Assembly: GCF_030684035.1 (NCBI RefSeq)
Contig: NZ_JAUXPI010000012.1
Location: 123,343-187,342, forward strand
Source of the DNA: Phaeovulum sp.
GTDB lineage: Bacteria > Pseudomonadota > Alphaproteobacteria > Rhodobacterales > Rhodobacteraceae
DNA length: 64,000 nucleotides
Direction of reading: 5' to 3'
Notes under the pieces: generated by a model
What the model was told of the DNA's origin: nothing
What the model saw: the letters and a program-made list of their open reading frames with translations, nothing else
Databases searched by the model: none
Shown here: positions 16,890 through 25,514 of the stretch, piece after piece
Layout: every line of letters begins with the position of its first letter
Numbering within the stretch: position 1 is the stretch's first letter
Translations under genes and position numbers: made by a program

Positions 16890-17156
16890 ATGGAACAGGC
16901 AGTGTTCTTCGACACGATGCGCCAGGGGCTTTGGATCGCGGTGATGATCGCGGCACCAATGCTCGCTGTCGCGCTCATTGCCGGGGTCTCCATCGGCCTC
17001 TTTCAGGCGCTGACTTCGGTGCAGGAAATGACCCTGACCTTTGTGCCCAAGGTGGGCGCGATGCTGGCGGTGTTCTGGGTTTCCATGTCGTTCATGTCGG
17101 AATCGCTGGTGGCGTTTTTCCGGCTCCAGATCATTCCGCTGATCGCGGGGGGCTGA
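16890..17156 (+). CDS. fliQ: Flagellar export gate protein FliQ
   Basis: FliQ is one of the small hydrophobic subunits of the FliPQR export gate in the inner membrane. The product is 88 residues with two membrane helices (around 15-40 and 50-75). The family segments ALIAGVSIGLFQALTSVQEMTL and TFVPKVGAMLAVF (in part) are present. It is placed three bases after fliE and three bases before flgF, an unusual but Rhodobacterales-typical mixing of gate and rod genes. Confidence 0.94.
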   Translation: MEQAVFFDTMRQGLWIAVMIAAPMLAVALIAGVSIGLFQALTSVQEMTLTFVPKVGAMLAVFWVSMSFMSESLVAFFRLQIIPLIAGG

Positions 17157-17159
17157 GGC

Positions 17160-17876
17160 ATGGACAACGCGATTTACGCAACCCTCACCCGCCAATCCGG
17201 CCTGATGCGCGAGATGCAGACCGTGGCGAACAATATTGCCAACGTCTCGACCAATGGCTTTCGCAAGGAAGGCGTGATCTTTTCCGAGCACATCGCCGCA
17301 CTCGATGGCGCGGAACCTTCGCTTTCGATGGCCGAGGCGCTGGTGCGGACAGTGAACCGGACCCAGGGGCCGCTGGCAGAGACCGGCGGAACCTTCGACT
17401 TTGCCATTGAGGGCGAAGGCTATTTCCTGATCGACACACCCGAGGGCCAGCAACTGACCCGCGCCGGAAGCTTTACCCCATCGCCCGAGGGCGAACTGCT
17501 GACACTTGACGGTTTTCGCCTGCTCGATGCGGGGGCGGCACCGGTTTTCGTGCCCGCAGGCGCGCGCGGCATCACGCTTTCGCAAGATGGCACGCTTTCC
17601 GCCGAGGGGCGGCCGTTAGCCGAGATCGGGCTTTTTCTGCCCGCCGATCCGAATGGCCTTGTACATGTCGGCGGCACCCGCTTCTCCGCCGAGGCGGGGG
17701 TTGAACCGATCGAGGGCGGCGTGATGCTGCAAGGGTTTCTGGAGGAATCCAACGTCGATCCGATTTCTGAAATTGCCCGCATGATCGAGGTGCAGCGCGC
17801 CTACGAAATGGGCCAGACCTTTCTTGACCGCGAAGACGAACGCATTCGCGGTGTCATTTCCACCCTTGGCCGATAG
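17160..17876 (+). CDS. flgF: Flagellar basal-body rod protein FlgF
   Basis: FlgF is a proximal rod protein linking FlgC-level rod to FlgG. The product is 238 residues. It carries the rod-family N-terminus QTVANNIANVSTNGFRKEG, the central domain with GEGYFLIDTPEGQQLTRAGSF, and the C-terminal VDPISEIARMIEVQRAYEMG. Shorter length and lack of a FlgG-type SSVDPVRE end distinguish it from flgG, which follows after nine bases. Confidence 0.9.
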   Translation: MDNAIYATLTRQSGLMREMQTVANNIANVSTNGFRKEGVIFSEHIAALDGAEPSLSMAEALVRTVNRTQGPLAETGGTFDFAIEGEGYFLIDTPEGQQLTRAGSFTPSPEGELLTLDGFRLLDAGAAPVFVPAGARGITLSQDGTLSAEGRPLAEIGLFLPADPNGLVHVGGTRFSAEAGVEPIEGGVMLQGFLEESNVDPISEIARMIEVQRAYEMGQTFLDREDERIRGVISTLGR

Positions 17877-17885
17877 GAGCCCCGC

Positions 17886-18671
17886 ATGCGTGCCCTGCAA
17901 ATAGCCGCAACCGGAATGAGCGCACAGCAGATGCGGGTCGAGGTCATTTCCAACAACCTCGCGAACATGTCGACCACAGGCTACAACCCCCGCCGCGCCG
18001 AGTTTGCAGACCTGCATTATCAGCAGCTGACCCGCCCCGGCACGATTTCCGCCAACGATGGCACCCTGGTGCCAACCGGCGTGCAGATGGGGCTGGGCGT
18101 ACGGCCCGCGGCGGTCACGGTAAACCTTTCGCAAGGCACGCTTTCGGCAACCGGGGGCGATCTCGACATCGCCATAGATGGCCTGGGCTACCTCGAGGTC
18201 ACGATGCCCTCGGGGGCCTCTGGCTATACCCGCGATGGCGGGCTGAAGCGCTCGCCGGATGGCGAAATTGTCACCTCGGGCGGCTATCCGGTGGCACCCG
18301 GCATCACCATTCCCTCCGACGCAAGCACGCTTGCAATCAACGCCGCAGGCGAGGTTTACGCCTATTTCAGCGACCGGATCCAGCCAGAGCTGCTCGGCCA
18401 GTTCACGCTCGCCAATTTCAGCAACGAAAAGGGTTTGGAGGCGATCGGCTCGAACCTGTTTCTGGAAACCTCCGGCTCCGGCCCGCCGCAAATATCGGCC
18501 CCGGGCGAGGATGGGGTGGGAACGCTGCGGCAGGGCTACCTTGAGGAAAGCTCGGTCGATCCGGTGCGCGAGATTACCGAGCTCATCAAGGCGCAGCGCG
18601 GCTATGAGCTCAACGCCAAGGTCATTACCGCCGCCGACCAGATGCTCGCGGCAACCACGCAGGTGCGATGA
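17886..18671 (+). CDS. flgG: Flagellar distal rod protein FlgG
   Basis: FlgG builds the distal rod through the LP rings. The product is 261 residues, exactly the usual FlgG length, beginning MRALQIAATGMSAQQMRVEV and ending with SSVDPVREITELIKAQRGYE and a final TTQVR. It overlaps flgA by four bases. Confidence 0.95.
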   Translation: MRALQIAATGMSAQQMRVEVISNNLANMSTTGYNPRRAEFADLHYQQLTRPGTISANDGTLVPTGVQMGLGVRPAAVTVNLSQGTLSATGGDLDIAIDGLGYLEVTMPSGASGYTRDGGLKRSPDGEIVTSGGYPVAPGITIPSDASTLAINAAGEVYAYFSDRIQPELLGQFTLANFSNEKGLEAIGSNLFLETSGSGPPQISAPGEDGVGTLRQGYLEESSVDPVREITELIKAQRGYELNAKVITAADQMLAATTQVR

Positions 18672-19108
18672 TGCTGGGGCGGGAATTCTGGGTGCTGACA
18701 GCGGTTTTTCTCGCGCTCGCGGCCTCGGGCAGGGCCGATGTGGTCGTGGCCGCACGTACGCTGCGCGCCCAGGCGGTAATTGGCCCCGAAGATGTGGGTC
18801 TGGCCGAAGGCACAATACCCGGGGCGCTGATCTCGCTAAGCGAGGCAATCGGCCAGGAGGCGCGCAACGCAATCTACGCGGGGCGCGTGATCCGCATCGA
18901 TGATGTCGGTCCCCCCGCAGTGATCGAGCGTAACCAGATTGTGCCGCTTCTCTATCGCCGCGGCGCGCTTTCGATTCAGGCCGAGGGCCGCGCGCTTGGG
19001 CGCGGCGGTGTCGGCGACAGCCTGCGTGCCATCAACATTACATCACGCACCACGGTCACTGGCTTGGTCGCGCCCGATGGCACCCTGGTGGTTTTCTCAA
19101 ATGAGTGA
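18668..19108 (+). CDS. flgA: P-ring assembly chaperone FlgA
   Basis: FlgA is the periplasmic chaperone for P-ring (FlgI) assembly. The product is 146 residues, with an N-terminal signal sequence (about 1-24, ending ASGRADV) and a SAF-type domain with VVVAARTLRAQAVIGPEDVG. It is shorter than the enteric protein because it lacks the N-terminal extra domain, as in other alphaproteobacteria. Its client FlgI was not found in the window. Its stop overlaps the upstream region of flgH. Confidence 0.88.
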   Translation: MMLGREFWVLTAVFLALAASGRADVVVAARTLRAQAVIGPEDVGLAEGTIPGALISLSEAIGQEARNAIYAGRVIRIDDVGPPAVIERNQIVPLLYRRGALSIQAEGRALGRGGVGDSLRAINITSRTTVTGLVAPDGTLVVFSNE

Positions 19109-19115
19109 GGTTTTC

Positions 19116-19841
19116 ATGCGCCGCGCCTTCTTGTTCCTGACGATCTTGCCCATTGCGGCCTGCGGCAATCTTGAGGAGGTCGGTCGCGCCCCCGCACTCA
19201 GCCCGATCGAATCGAGCGATGAATTCCGCGCCATGACCACCGCACCGTTGCCCGCCTATTCCGAGCGCAGCACCCCCAACAGCGAGGCGTCGCTCTGGTC
19301 GGGCGCGCGCAGTTCGCTGCTCGGTGACCGCCGGGCCAGCCAGGGCGGCGACATCATGACCGTGGTGATCGAGATCGATGACAAGGCAGAAATTTCCAAC
19401 ACCAGCGGGCGCGCGCGCCAAGGCGCGCAGTCGATGGGAATTTCTGCGCTGCTGGGGCTTCCGCAGCGGCTGAACGAAGTGTTGCCGAACGGGATTGACC
19501 TTGACCCCGCCGTTTCGACCAGCTCGACTTCGTCTTTCAGCGGCAACGGTTCGGTTTCGCGCAACGAAAAGCTGACCCTTCGGGTTGCGGTCACGGTCAT
19601 CGAGCGGCTACCGAATGGCGTGCTGCGCATCCGGGGCAGCCAGGAGGTGCGCGTCAACTTCGAGCTGCGCGAGCTGATCGTGACCGGTTTCGTGCGCCCG
19701 GAAGACATCAGCCGCCAGAACGAAATCACCTACGACAAGATCGCGGGCGCGCGGATTTCCTATGGGGGCCGTGGCCAGATCAGTGATGTGCAGCAGCCGC
19801 GCTACGGCCAGCAGATCACCGACATCATCCTGCCATTTTGA
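19116..19841 (+). CDS. flgH: Flagellar L-ring lipoprotein FlgH
   Basis: FlgH forms the outer-membrane L ring. From ATG 19116 the product is 241 residues. MRRAFLFLTILPIAAC is a lipoprotein signal with the lipobox Cys at residue 16. An alternative ATG at 19101 overlaps flgA and would add MSEVF, but TGAGG is better placed for 19116. Conserved FlgH segments include ASLWSGARSSLLGDRRASQGGD, NEKLTLRVAVTV (in part) and the end RYGQQITDIILPF. Confidence 0.93.
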   Translation: MRRAFLFLTILPIAACGNLEEVGRAPALSPIESSDEFRAMTTAPLPAYSERSTPNSEASLWSGARSSLLGDRRASQGGDIMTVVIEIDDKAEISNTSGRARQGAQSMGISALLGLPQRLNEVLPNGIDLDPAVSTSSTSSFSGNGSVSRNEKLTLRVAVTVIERLPNGVLRIRGSQEVRVNFELRELIVTGFVRPEDISRQNEITYDKIAGARISYGGRGQISDVQQPRYGQQITDIILPF

Positions 19842-19849
19842 GCCGCAGC

Positions 19850-20350
19850 ATGGGCAAGATCCTGCCGCTTCTGCTCGCTCTGATAGGGCTTGGTGCCGGC
19901 ATCGGCGGTGGCTTTGTGCTGCGGCCGAAGGCCAGCGATACGGTCGTATTGAACCCTTGCGGGTCGGCTGCGCCCGCCGATGCGCAAAGTGCCGCCTCGG
20001 GCCTCGATCCGCAGGTGAACAGCACCCATGTTTTTGTCAAGCTCCCCAACCAGTTCGTCATTCCCGTTGTCGAGGCAGGCAGGGTTTCGGCGCTGGTGAT
20101 CTTGTCGCTCAGCCTCGAGGTCGTGGCTGGCGGAAGCGAAAAGGTCTATGCCGTTGAGCCGAGGCTGCGCGATGCGTTCCTGCGGGTGCTGTTCAACCAC
20201 GCCAATACCGGAGGTTTTCGCGGTGCGTTTACCGAGGCTGGCAACATGGAGGTACTGCGGCGCGCGTTGCTCGAAGCGGCGACCAGCAACCTTGGGGGTG
20301 CTGTAAAGAACGTGTTGATCGTGGATATCCTGCGCCAGGACAACGCCTGA
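19850..20350 (+). CDS. FliL-like basal-body-associated membrane protein (second copy)
   Basis: A 166-residue protein with one N-terminal membrane helix (LPLLLALIGLGAGIGGGFVL) and a periplasmic domain. KLPNQFVIPVVEAGRVSALVILSLSLEV, EPRLRDAFLRVLFNHAN and VLIVDILRQD (each seen in order) follow the FliL-domain plan, so a stator-associated role is likely. A TTG four codons upstream could also start it, overlapping flgH. It ends the plus-strand rod operon and converges on the 125-residue gene. A more typical fliL is at 29716-30204, so the island has two FliL-domain proteins. Confidence 0.65.
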   Translation: MGKILPLLLALIGLGAGIGGGFVLRPKASDTVVLNPCGSAAPADAQSAASGLDPQVNSTHVFVKLPNQFVIPVVEAGRVSALVILSLSLEVVAGGSEKVYAVEPRLRDAFLRVLFNHANTGGFRGAFTEAGNMEVLRRALLEAATSNLGGAVKNVLIVDILRQDNA

Positions 20351-20728
20351 TCAGACGCTTCGCGCGCGCTTTGCCCTACGCTCAGCCGCGAGCCTCTGCG
20401 CGAGTCTGTCGAGCGCCTCGGTGCGACCGAGCGCCAGCGCCGCGCCACGCCGACAGTTTTCCGAGGTTTTTGCCGCTTCGACCAGCCTGGTCTTTGCGGA
20501 TTGGAGCTGCGCCTCTGCCCAGCGGCAGTATCGGTCTAGCTGCACTGATGCGGCCATATCGGTCGGATCAGCGGCGGCCGCTGCCTCTCTGCGGCGCGCG
20601 GTCAACGCGGCAATGCTTTGAAATACAGCGAATTCCGCGCCTCGCGCCACGGCAAGGTCCTGCAACGCGGTGTCGCGCCGGAGCGCGGCAATAGCGTCAA
20701 GCACCGCCAGTTTCCTGGGCGCGCTCAT
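20351..20728 (-). CDS. Small helical protein at the end of the flhA-fliR-flhB run, FliJ candidate
   Basis: A 125-residue, Ala/Arg-rich, probably coiled-coil protein without signal or membrane segment. I do not recognise a family by motif. It overlaps flhB by four bases and is the last gene of the long minus-strand flagellar operon. Length, composition and the lack of any other FliJ in the island, which does have FliI and FliH, make a FliJ-type export stalk protein the best guess. Confidence 0.5.
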   Translation of the reverse strand: MSAPRKLAVLDAIAALRRDTALQDLAVARGAEFAVFQSIAALTARRREAAAAADPTDMAASVQLDRYCRWAEAQLQSAKTRLVEAAKTSENCRRGAALALGRTEALDRLAQRLAAERRAKRARSV

Positions 20729-21810
20729 GCGCCGCGCCTTTCCCGGGCACGCTGGCGGATGCGTTCGGCAAAGCGGATCGCGGCGGCGACCGCGCCGAAA
20801 TGCTCCGGCCTGATCTCGGCCCCGACCGCGACCGTGGCGTGAATCGCCCGTGCCGTGGGCGGATCGGAGTGAATCGGAATTGCCGCCTCGGCCGCGCGCT
20901 CGCGGATCCGCGTCGCGATTTCGTCAATGCCCTTGGCCAGGCAGATCGGCGCGTGCAGACTGCCGCGCTTCCATTTCAGCGCTACCGCATAATGGGTGGG
21001 GTTGACGATCACCACATCGGCCTTGGCGACATCCGAGAGCATACGGTTGGTGGCAATTTCGACAGCGCGTTGCCGCCGCTGCCCTTTCATGTGCGGGTCA
21101 CCATCGGATTGCTTCAGCTCATCGATCAACTCCTGTCTGGTCATCCGGTGGCGACGCAGATGTTCGGCGCGCTGCCACAGGTAATCTACCGCGCCGATGG
21201 TGGTGGCGATCAGCAGCATCAGAAACAGGAACTCGACGATCAGACTGCCAAGCTCGGAAACCGCCATGCCTGGCGACACCGCCTGCGCCATGACGATCCG
21301 GGGCAACCTGTCATAGAGAAAAGCACCAAGGATAAGCGAAATCACCGTGAGCTTGACAAAGCTCTTGGCGAACTCGAACAGGCCGCTGCGGCCGAACTTG
21401 TGCTTCGCATTTGCCATGGGGTTGATTCGGCTGAGCTTTGGCATGAGTTTTTCTGGCGCAAAGACAATTGCCTGCTGTGCCATGAGCGCGGCAAAGACCA
21501 TTGCCATCGGCAGCAGGAACCACGGTGCGACATGCCACAAAAGCGCGCCCAACAGCCCGCCGAGAGGGCCGGATTCGCCGCCGAGCAGCAAGGGCGCGAG
21601 GCTGTCGGCCTGATCGAGCAAAACCATCGCCTTGGTGCCGAAACCTTGCAGGCTGGCGAGGCCAAAGCCGGAGGCTGCAATCAGCAATCCGCCATAGGCC
21701 GCCGCAACATTTACCTCGGCTGAGCGTACCAGCTCGCCGCGCTTGCGGGCCTCGGCAAGCTTGCGCTCGGTAGGTTCGTGTTCGCGTTCCGCCCCGCTGT
21801 CCTGGCTCAT
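20725..21810 (-). CDS. flhB: Flagellar export apparatus protein FlhB
   Basis: FlhB is the inner-membrane export switch protein that changes substrate specificity after hook completion. The product is 361 residues from ATG 21810, which overlaps the fliR stop by four bases. The N-terminus carries the conserved EPTERKLAEARKRGELVRSAE, followed by four membrane helices. The cytoplasmic autocleavage motif NPTH is intact in VIVNPTHYAVALKW. The frame is open further upstream only because of overlap with fliR. Confidence 0.95.
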   Translation of the reverse strand: MSQDSGAEREHEPTERKLAEARKRGELVRSAEVNVAAAYGGLLIAASGFGLASLQGFGTKAMVLLDQADSLAPLLLGGESGPLGGLLGALLWHVAPWFLLPMAMVFAALMAQQAIVFAPEKLMPKLSRINPMANAKHKFGRSGLFEFAKSFVKLTVISLILGAFLYDRLPRIVMAQAVSPGMAVSELGSLIVEFLFLMLLIATTIGAVDYLWQRAEHLRRHRMTRQELIDELKQSDGDPHMKGQRRQRAVEIATNRMLSDVAKADVVIVNPTHYAVALKWKRGSLHAPICLAKGIDEIATRIRERAAEAAIPIHSDPPTARAIHATVAVGAEIRPEHFGAVAAAIRFAERIRQRARERRGA

Positions 21811-22586
21811 CGCCAGGCCTCGAACGGGTTGGCAACCAGCGCGGAAAGGTCGTTGTGCCAGAGCGCAAGCCCCGCCGGTATGCACAGCACGAGCAACAGC
21901 AGGCCGCCAGCGGTCAGCGCCGGGGCCCCGACGAAGGCCACCATCAGCTGCGGCATGGCGCGGTTGATCGCGCCAAGTGCCACGTTGTACACCAGCCCGG
22001 CCAGCACGAAGGGCGCGGCCAGAGTGAAGGCGAGCGCGAACCCGTGCGCCACCCCGCCAACGCCCCATTGCCGGATGCTCTCGGCACCCGGAAATTGCCC
22101 CGCAGGCATGGCATCGTAAGACCCGATCAAGGCCCCGGCGAGGGTGACGTGAAGCCCCAGCGACACCGCAAGCGCAAGCCCGCCCCAGGTCATCAGATGC
22201 CCGATCGCCGGTTGCGGCTCGCCCGCGCCACCGCCGAACAGCTGCGCGAGCGAGGTTGCCTGTGCCGCTATGGTGCCGGCGATCTGAAGCGCCAGAACCG
22301 AAATCCGCAAGATCGCCCCAAGCGCCAGACCAGCGAGAACTTCGGTGGCAAGAACCTGCCCCGGCAATGAGCCTGCCGCATGAAGCGGCGCGATACTGGC
22401 GCGCACAGCAGGTAACACCACAAGCGTGAAGGCAAGCGCCACGACAAGGCGCACCCGCGCAGGTATGGCGGTTTCGCCGAAAGCAGGTAGCAGCGCCATT
22501 GCGGCACCAACACGCAAGAAAACGATGAAGCCCGCCAGCAAGGACTGCGTGCTGAAGGCAAGCAGCTCGGCGAGTGCCGCATTCAT
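21807..22586 (-). CDS. fliR: Flagellar export gate protein FliR
   Basis: FliR is a polytopic subunit of the FliPQR gate. The product is 259 residues with about six hydrophobic segments, from ATG 22586 (MNAALAELLAFSTQSLLAG). The signature MALLPAFGETAIPARVRL is followed by a VLAGLALG-type motif (TEVLAGLALGAILRI). It has four-base overlaps with flhA upstream and flhB downstream, showing tight translational coupling of the gate genes. Confidence 0.93.
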   Translation of the reverse strand: MNAALAELLAFSTQSLLAGFIVFLRVGAAMALLPAFGETAIPARVRLVVALAFTLVVLPAVRASIAPLHAAGSLPGQVLATEVLAGLALGAILRISVLALQIAGTIAAQATSLAQLFGGGAGEPQPAIGHLMTWGGLALAVSLGLHVTLAGALIGSYDAMPAGQFPGAESIRQWGVGGVAHGFALAFTLAAPFVLAGLVYNVALGAINRAMPQLMVAFVGAPALTAGGLLLLVLCIPAGLALWHNDLSALVANPFEAWR

Positions 22587-24673
22587 GCCAACACCACGCC
22601 CACCAGAGCCGGGCGCGCGTCGATGCCGATTTCCTCGAAGCTCAGCACCGGCGCGGCGACCCCCTTGGCGGCGAGCACGGTCTTGACGAAACGCCTGCGC
22701 CGCGCCGAGGTGACAACGCCCGGAAAAACCCCGGTTTCGGCCACCCGGGCCAGCCGGTCTGAAACATTCGCCGCCAACCGGTTGAACTTGTCGGGCGGCA
22801 GAGCGATGTCGCCCGGCCCCTTTTCGGCGGACAACTGGTAGGTGGCGAAGGCTTCTTCCCATTCGGGCGCGAGTTGCAGCAGCGGAATCGTGCCATCGGC
22901 GCGCCGAAGCTCGGCCACCAGCTGAAAGCCGAGCCGCTGGCGCACATGCTCGCAGATCGCCTCGGGGTTCTGCATCCCGCGCGATTCGGAAATGGCTTCG
23001 AGGATCAACGGCAGATTGCGGATCGAAACCCGCTCCTCAAGCAGCAATCGCAACACCGAAAGCAGCAGATCGACCGGCACCTTGTCGGGGATCAGCTCAT
23101 CAAGCAGCTTGCGCGTGGTCTCGGCGCGAAACGGGTCAGAGATGTTCGTCATCTCGTCAAGCAGGCGGCGCAGCGCGCGCAGGCTGAGCAGGCGGCTGAA
23201 ATCGCGCTTGATGACCTCAAGCAGATGCGTTGCCAGCACTTCGGTCGCGCCGACCACGGTCGAGCCTGCCATTGCTGCTTCTTCCTGCATCGCCAGAGCC
23301 AGCCAACGCGCGGCGGCACCATAAACCGGCTCGCGCACATCCTCGCCGGGGGGAAGCAGGTTGCGGTTGTCAGCGATCAGGGCCAGCACCCGGTCGGGAA
23401 AAAGCCTGTCGCGCGCCTGTTCCACGCCCTGAATACGAATGCGGTATTGCCCCGGCTCCAGCGTGCTGTCGTCCGTCAGCCGGATTTCCGGCAGAATCAG
23501 CCCGTAGCTTGCCGCCACATGGTTGCGCATATTGGTGATGCGGGCGTCGAGCCCGGTGGCAGGGTCCAGCGCCATCGCCACCAGATTTGATGCGAATTCG
23601 ACGTGAATTTCATCGATATCGAGCACATCGCCAAGCGAGCGGCGACGCGGCGCGGATTCGGGCGCAGGCATCTTCATGGCTTCTCGCGCGGCGATCCTGC
23701 GGGCGGTCCGGTCAACCAACACCGCAGTGACCCCCAGCGCGGCGGCCCCCGCAATGAACGGCAGGAACGGCAACCCCGGCACCAGCGCGAACAGCGCCAT
23801 CAGCACCGCCACCGTGGTCAGCGCCGCCGGAAACCTGCCAAGCTGGCGGAAAAGTTCGATATCTGCGGCACCGCGCGCCCCGCCGCGCGAGAGCAGCAGT
23901 GCCGATGCGATCGAGATGATGACCGCCGGGATCTGACTGACCAGCCCATCGCCCACGGTCAGGATCGAATAGGTTTCAAGCGCGCGGCCAAGCGGCATGC
24001 CGTGCACACTGACCCCTATGATCAGGCCCATCACCAGGTTGAGCATGGTGATGAGCAGACCCGCCACCGCATCGCCCTTGACGAATTTCGACGCACCGTC
24101 AAGCGAGCCGAAAAAGGTCGTTTCGGCCTGCTCGCGCTCGCGTCGCGACTTGGCCTCGGCATGGTCGATGGCACCCGCGTTCATGTCGCTGTCGATGGCA
24201 AGCTGTTTGCCGGGCATCGCGTCGAGCGCAAAGCGCGCGCCCACCTCGGCCATGCGCCCGGCACCCTTGGTGATGACGATGAAGTTGACAATCAGGATGA
24301 CCCCGAACACCACCAGCCCGATCAAGACCGAACCGCCCATGATGAAATTCGCGAAGCCCTCGATCACCTCGCCAGCAGCATTGGTGCCTGTATGCCCTTG
24401 TCCGATGATGAGCTTGGTCGATGAGACGTTGAGCGAGAGCCGCAGCATGAGCGAGGCGAGCAGAATCGTCGGGAAGGCCGAAAAATCGAGCGGACGCTCG
24501 ATGAACAGCGTCACGGTGAAGATCAGAATGGCGATGGCGAAGGATGCCGCCAAACCGACATCGAGCACCCAGGCCGGCATTGGCAGGATCATCATCACGA
24601 TGACCGCCATCAGCGCCAGCGCGAGCAGGATGGTCGGGCGAAAGACGCTTCGCAAGGTCAGCAACGGCATCAT
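22583..24673 (-). CDS. flhA: Flagellar export gate protein FlhA
   Basis: FlhA is the large gate subunit whose cytoplasmic ring docks chaperone-substrate complexes. The product is 696 residues from the first of two adjacent ATGs at 24673 (four-base overlap with the transglycosylase gene). The N-terminal half has about eight membrane helices. The family signature FAIAILIFTVTLFIERPLDFSAFPT (in part), GGSVLIGLVVFGVILIVNF and the FHIPEP-type region KGAGRMAEVGARFALDAMPGKQ are seen. The C-terminal half is the soluble ring domain. Confidence 0.96.
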   Translation of the reverse strand: MMPLLTLRSVFRPTILLALALMAVIVMMILPMPAWVLDVGLAASFAIAILIFTVTLFIERPLDFSAFPTILLASLMLRLSLNVSSTKLIIGQGHTGTNAAGEVIEGFANFIMGGSVLIGLVVFGVILIVNFIVITKGAGRMAEVGARFALDAMPGKQLAIDSDMNAGAIDHAEAKSRREREQAETTFFGSLDGASKFVKGDAVAGLLITMLNLVMGLIIGVSVHGMPLGRALETYSILTVGDGLVSQIPAVIISIASALLLSRGGARGAADIELFRQLGRFPAALTTVAVLMALFALVPGLPFLPFIAGAAALGVTAVLVDRTARRIAAREAMKMPAPESAPRRRSLGDVLDIDEIHVEFASNLVAMALDPATGLDARITNMRNHVAASYGLILPEIRLTDDSTLEPGQYRIRIQGVEQARDRLFPDRVLALIADNRNLLPPGEDVREPVYGAAARWLALAMQEEAAMAGSTVVGATEVLATHLLEVIKRDFSRLLSLRALRRLLDEMTNISDPFRAETTRKLLDELIPDKVPVDLLLSVLRLLLEERVSIRNLPLILEAISESRGMQNPEAICEHVRQRLGFQLVAELRRADGTIPLLQLAPEWEEAFATYQLSAEKGPGDIALPPDKFNRLAANVSDRLARVAETGVFPGVVTSARRRRFVKTVLAAKGVAAPVLSFEEIGIDARPALVGVVLA

Positions 24674-25422
24674 TCCACCATCGCCGCGGCGGCGGCGGAC
24701 AATAGCCCGGTGCCGCTGTTGGCCTGGCCGAGTGGAACCAATGAGCCGAGACCGCCCGCGCTGCCCGACCGAAGCAGCGGAAAGCGGTTGACGCGGGGTG
24801 CCAGCGGGGCGGCGGGGCCGTAGGCCGCGAGCACGATGTCGGGGATTTCGGGGATATCGGCGGCAACTCGGGGCGGGGGCAGTGGCGTTGCGCCGGTCAG
24901 CCCGGCGAGAATGCGCTCGAAGCGTTCGGTGTAGCGATTGGCATATTCTGGCGTGCGCGAATGGTAGGCACCCGCTGCCTTGCTCCAGCTTCCGGTTTCG
25001 GCATAAAGCTCGGTTAGCAGGCGCGCGGCATATTGGGCGTTGATGAGTGGGTCGAACATCTGCTCGATCGAGCTGAAATGCTGCCCGTGCCAGCGATAGT
25101 TGATCTGGAAGCAACCAACGTCAAAGCTGCGCGCGCCACGATCATAGGCCGCAAGTGCAAACGCAGTGGCCTCGTCGCGCGTGTCAAACCAGGCGTCGTC
25201 ACCTTCCATGTTCACCGCCCAGGGCCAGGCGCGAAACGCACCCGCGATGGTGCGGCCCGTCTCGGTAAGGGATATGGCGCGCATCACGTCGAGCGGAACA
25301 CCGCTCTGCCGGGCTGCAATTTGTGTAACCTGCTCGCAAATCTGGTTGTTCGACAGCTCTGCAGAGGATGGTTGCGCGGCGAACAAAATGGCGCAGACAA
25401 GCATCGCAAGAATGCGCGGCAT
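24670..25422 (-). CDS. Flagellar lytic transglycosylase, SltF-like
   Basis: A periplasmic transglycosylase (SLT domain) likely to open the peptidoglycan for the rod. The product is 250 residues with a signal peptide (about 1-21, ending PSSAE). The catalytic Glu is in MRAISLTETGRT, with later SLT motifs in DVGCFQINYRWHG and AARLLTELYAETGSWSKAAGAYHS. The C-terminal 60 residues are Pro/Gly/Ala-rich. Size and location match the separate flagellar transglycosylase SltF described in Rhodobacter sphaeroides. This fits with the FlgJ-like protein at 10652 lacking a muramidase domain. Confidence 0.85.
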   Translation of the reverse strand: MPRILAMLVCAILFAAQPSSAELSNNQICEQVTQIAARQSGVPLDVMRAISLTETGRTIAGAFRAWPWAVNMEGDDAWFDTRDEATAFALAAYDRGARSFDVGCFQINYRWHGQHFSSIEQMFDPLINAQYAARLLTELYAETGSWSKAAGAYHSRTPEYANRYTERFERILAGLTGATPLPPPRVAADIPEIPDIVLAAYGPAAPLAPRVNRFPLLRSGSAGGLGSLVPLGQANSGTGLLSAAAAAMVE

Positions 25423-25514
25423 CGGGATTCTTCCCTGGATATCAGGCGCGTGATGCGCCCTGGGTGAAATTAACCGCGCAGGGGTTTAGATTCGGTAACC
25501 ACCTGAAAGATCGG

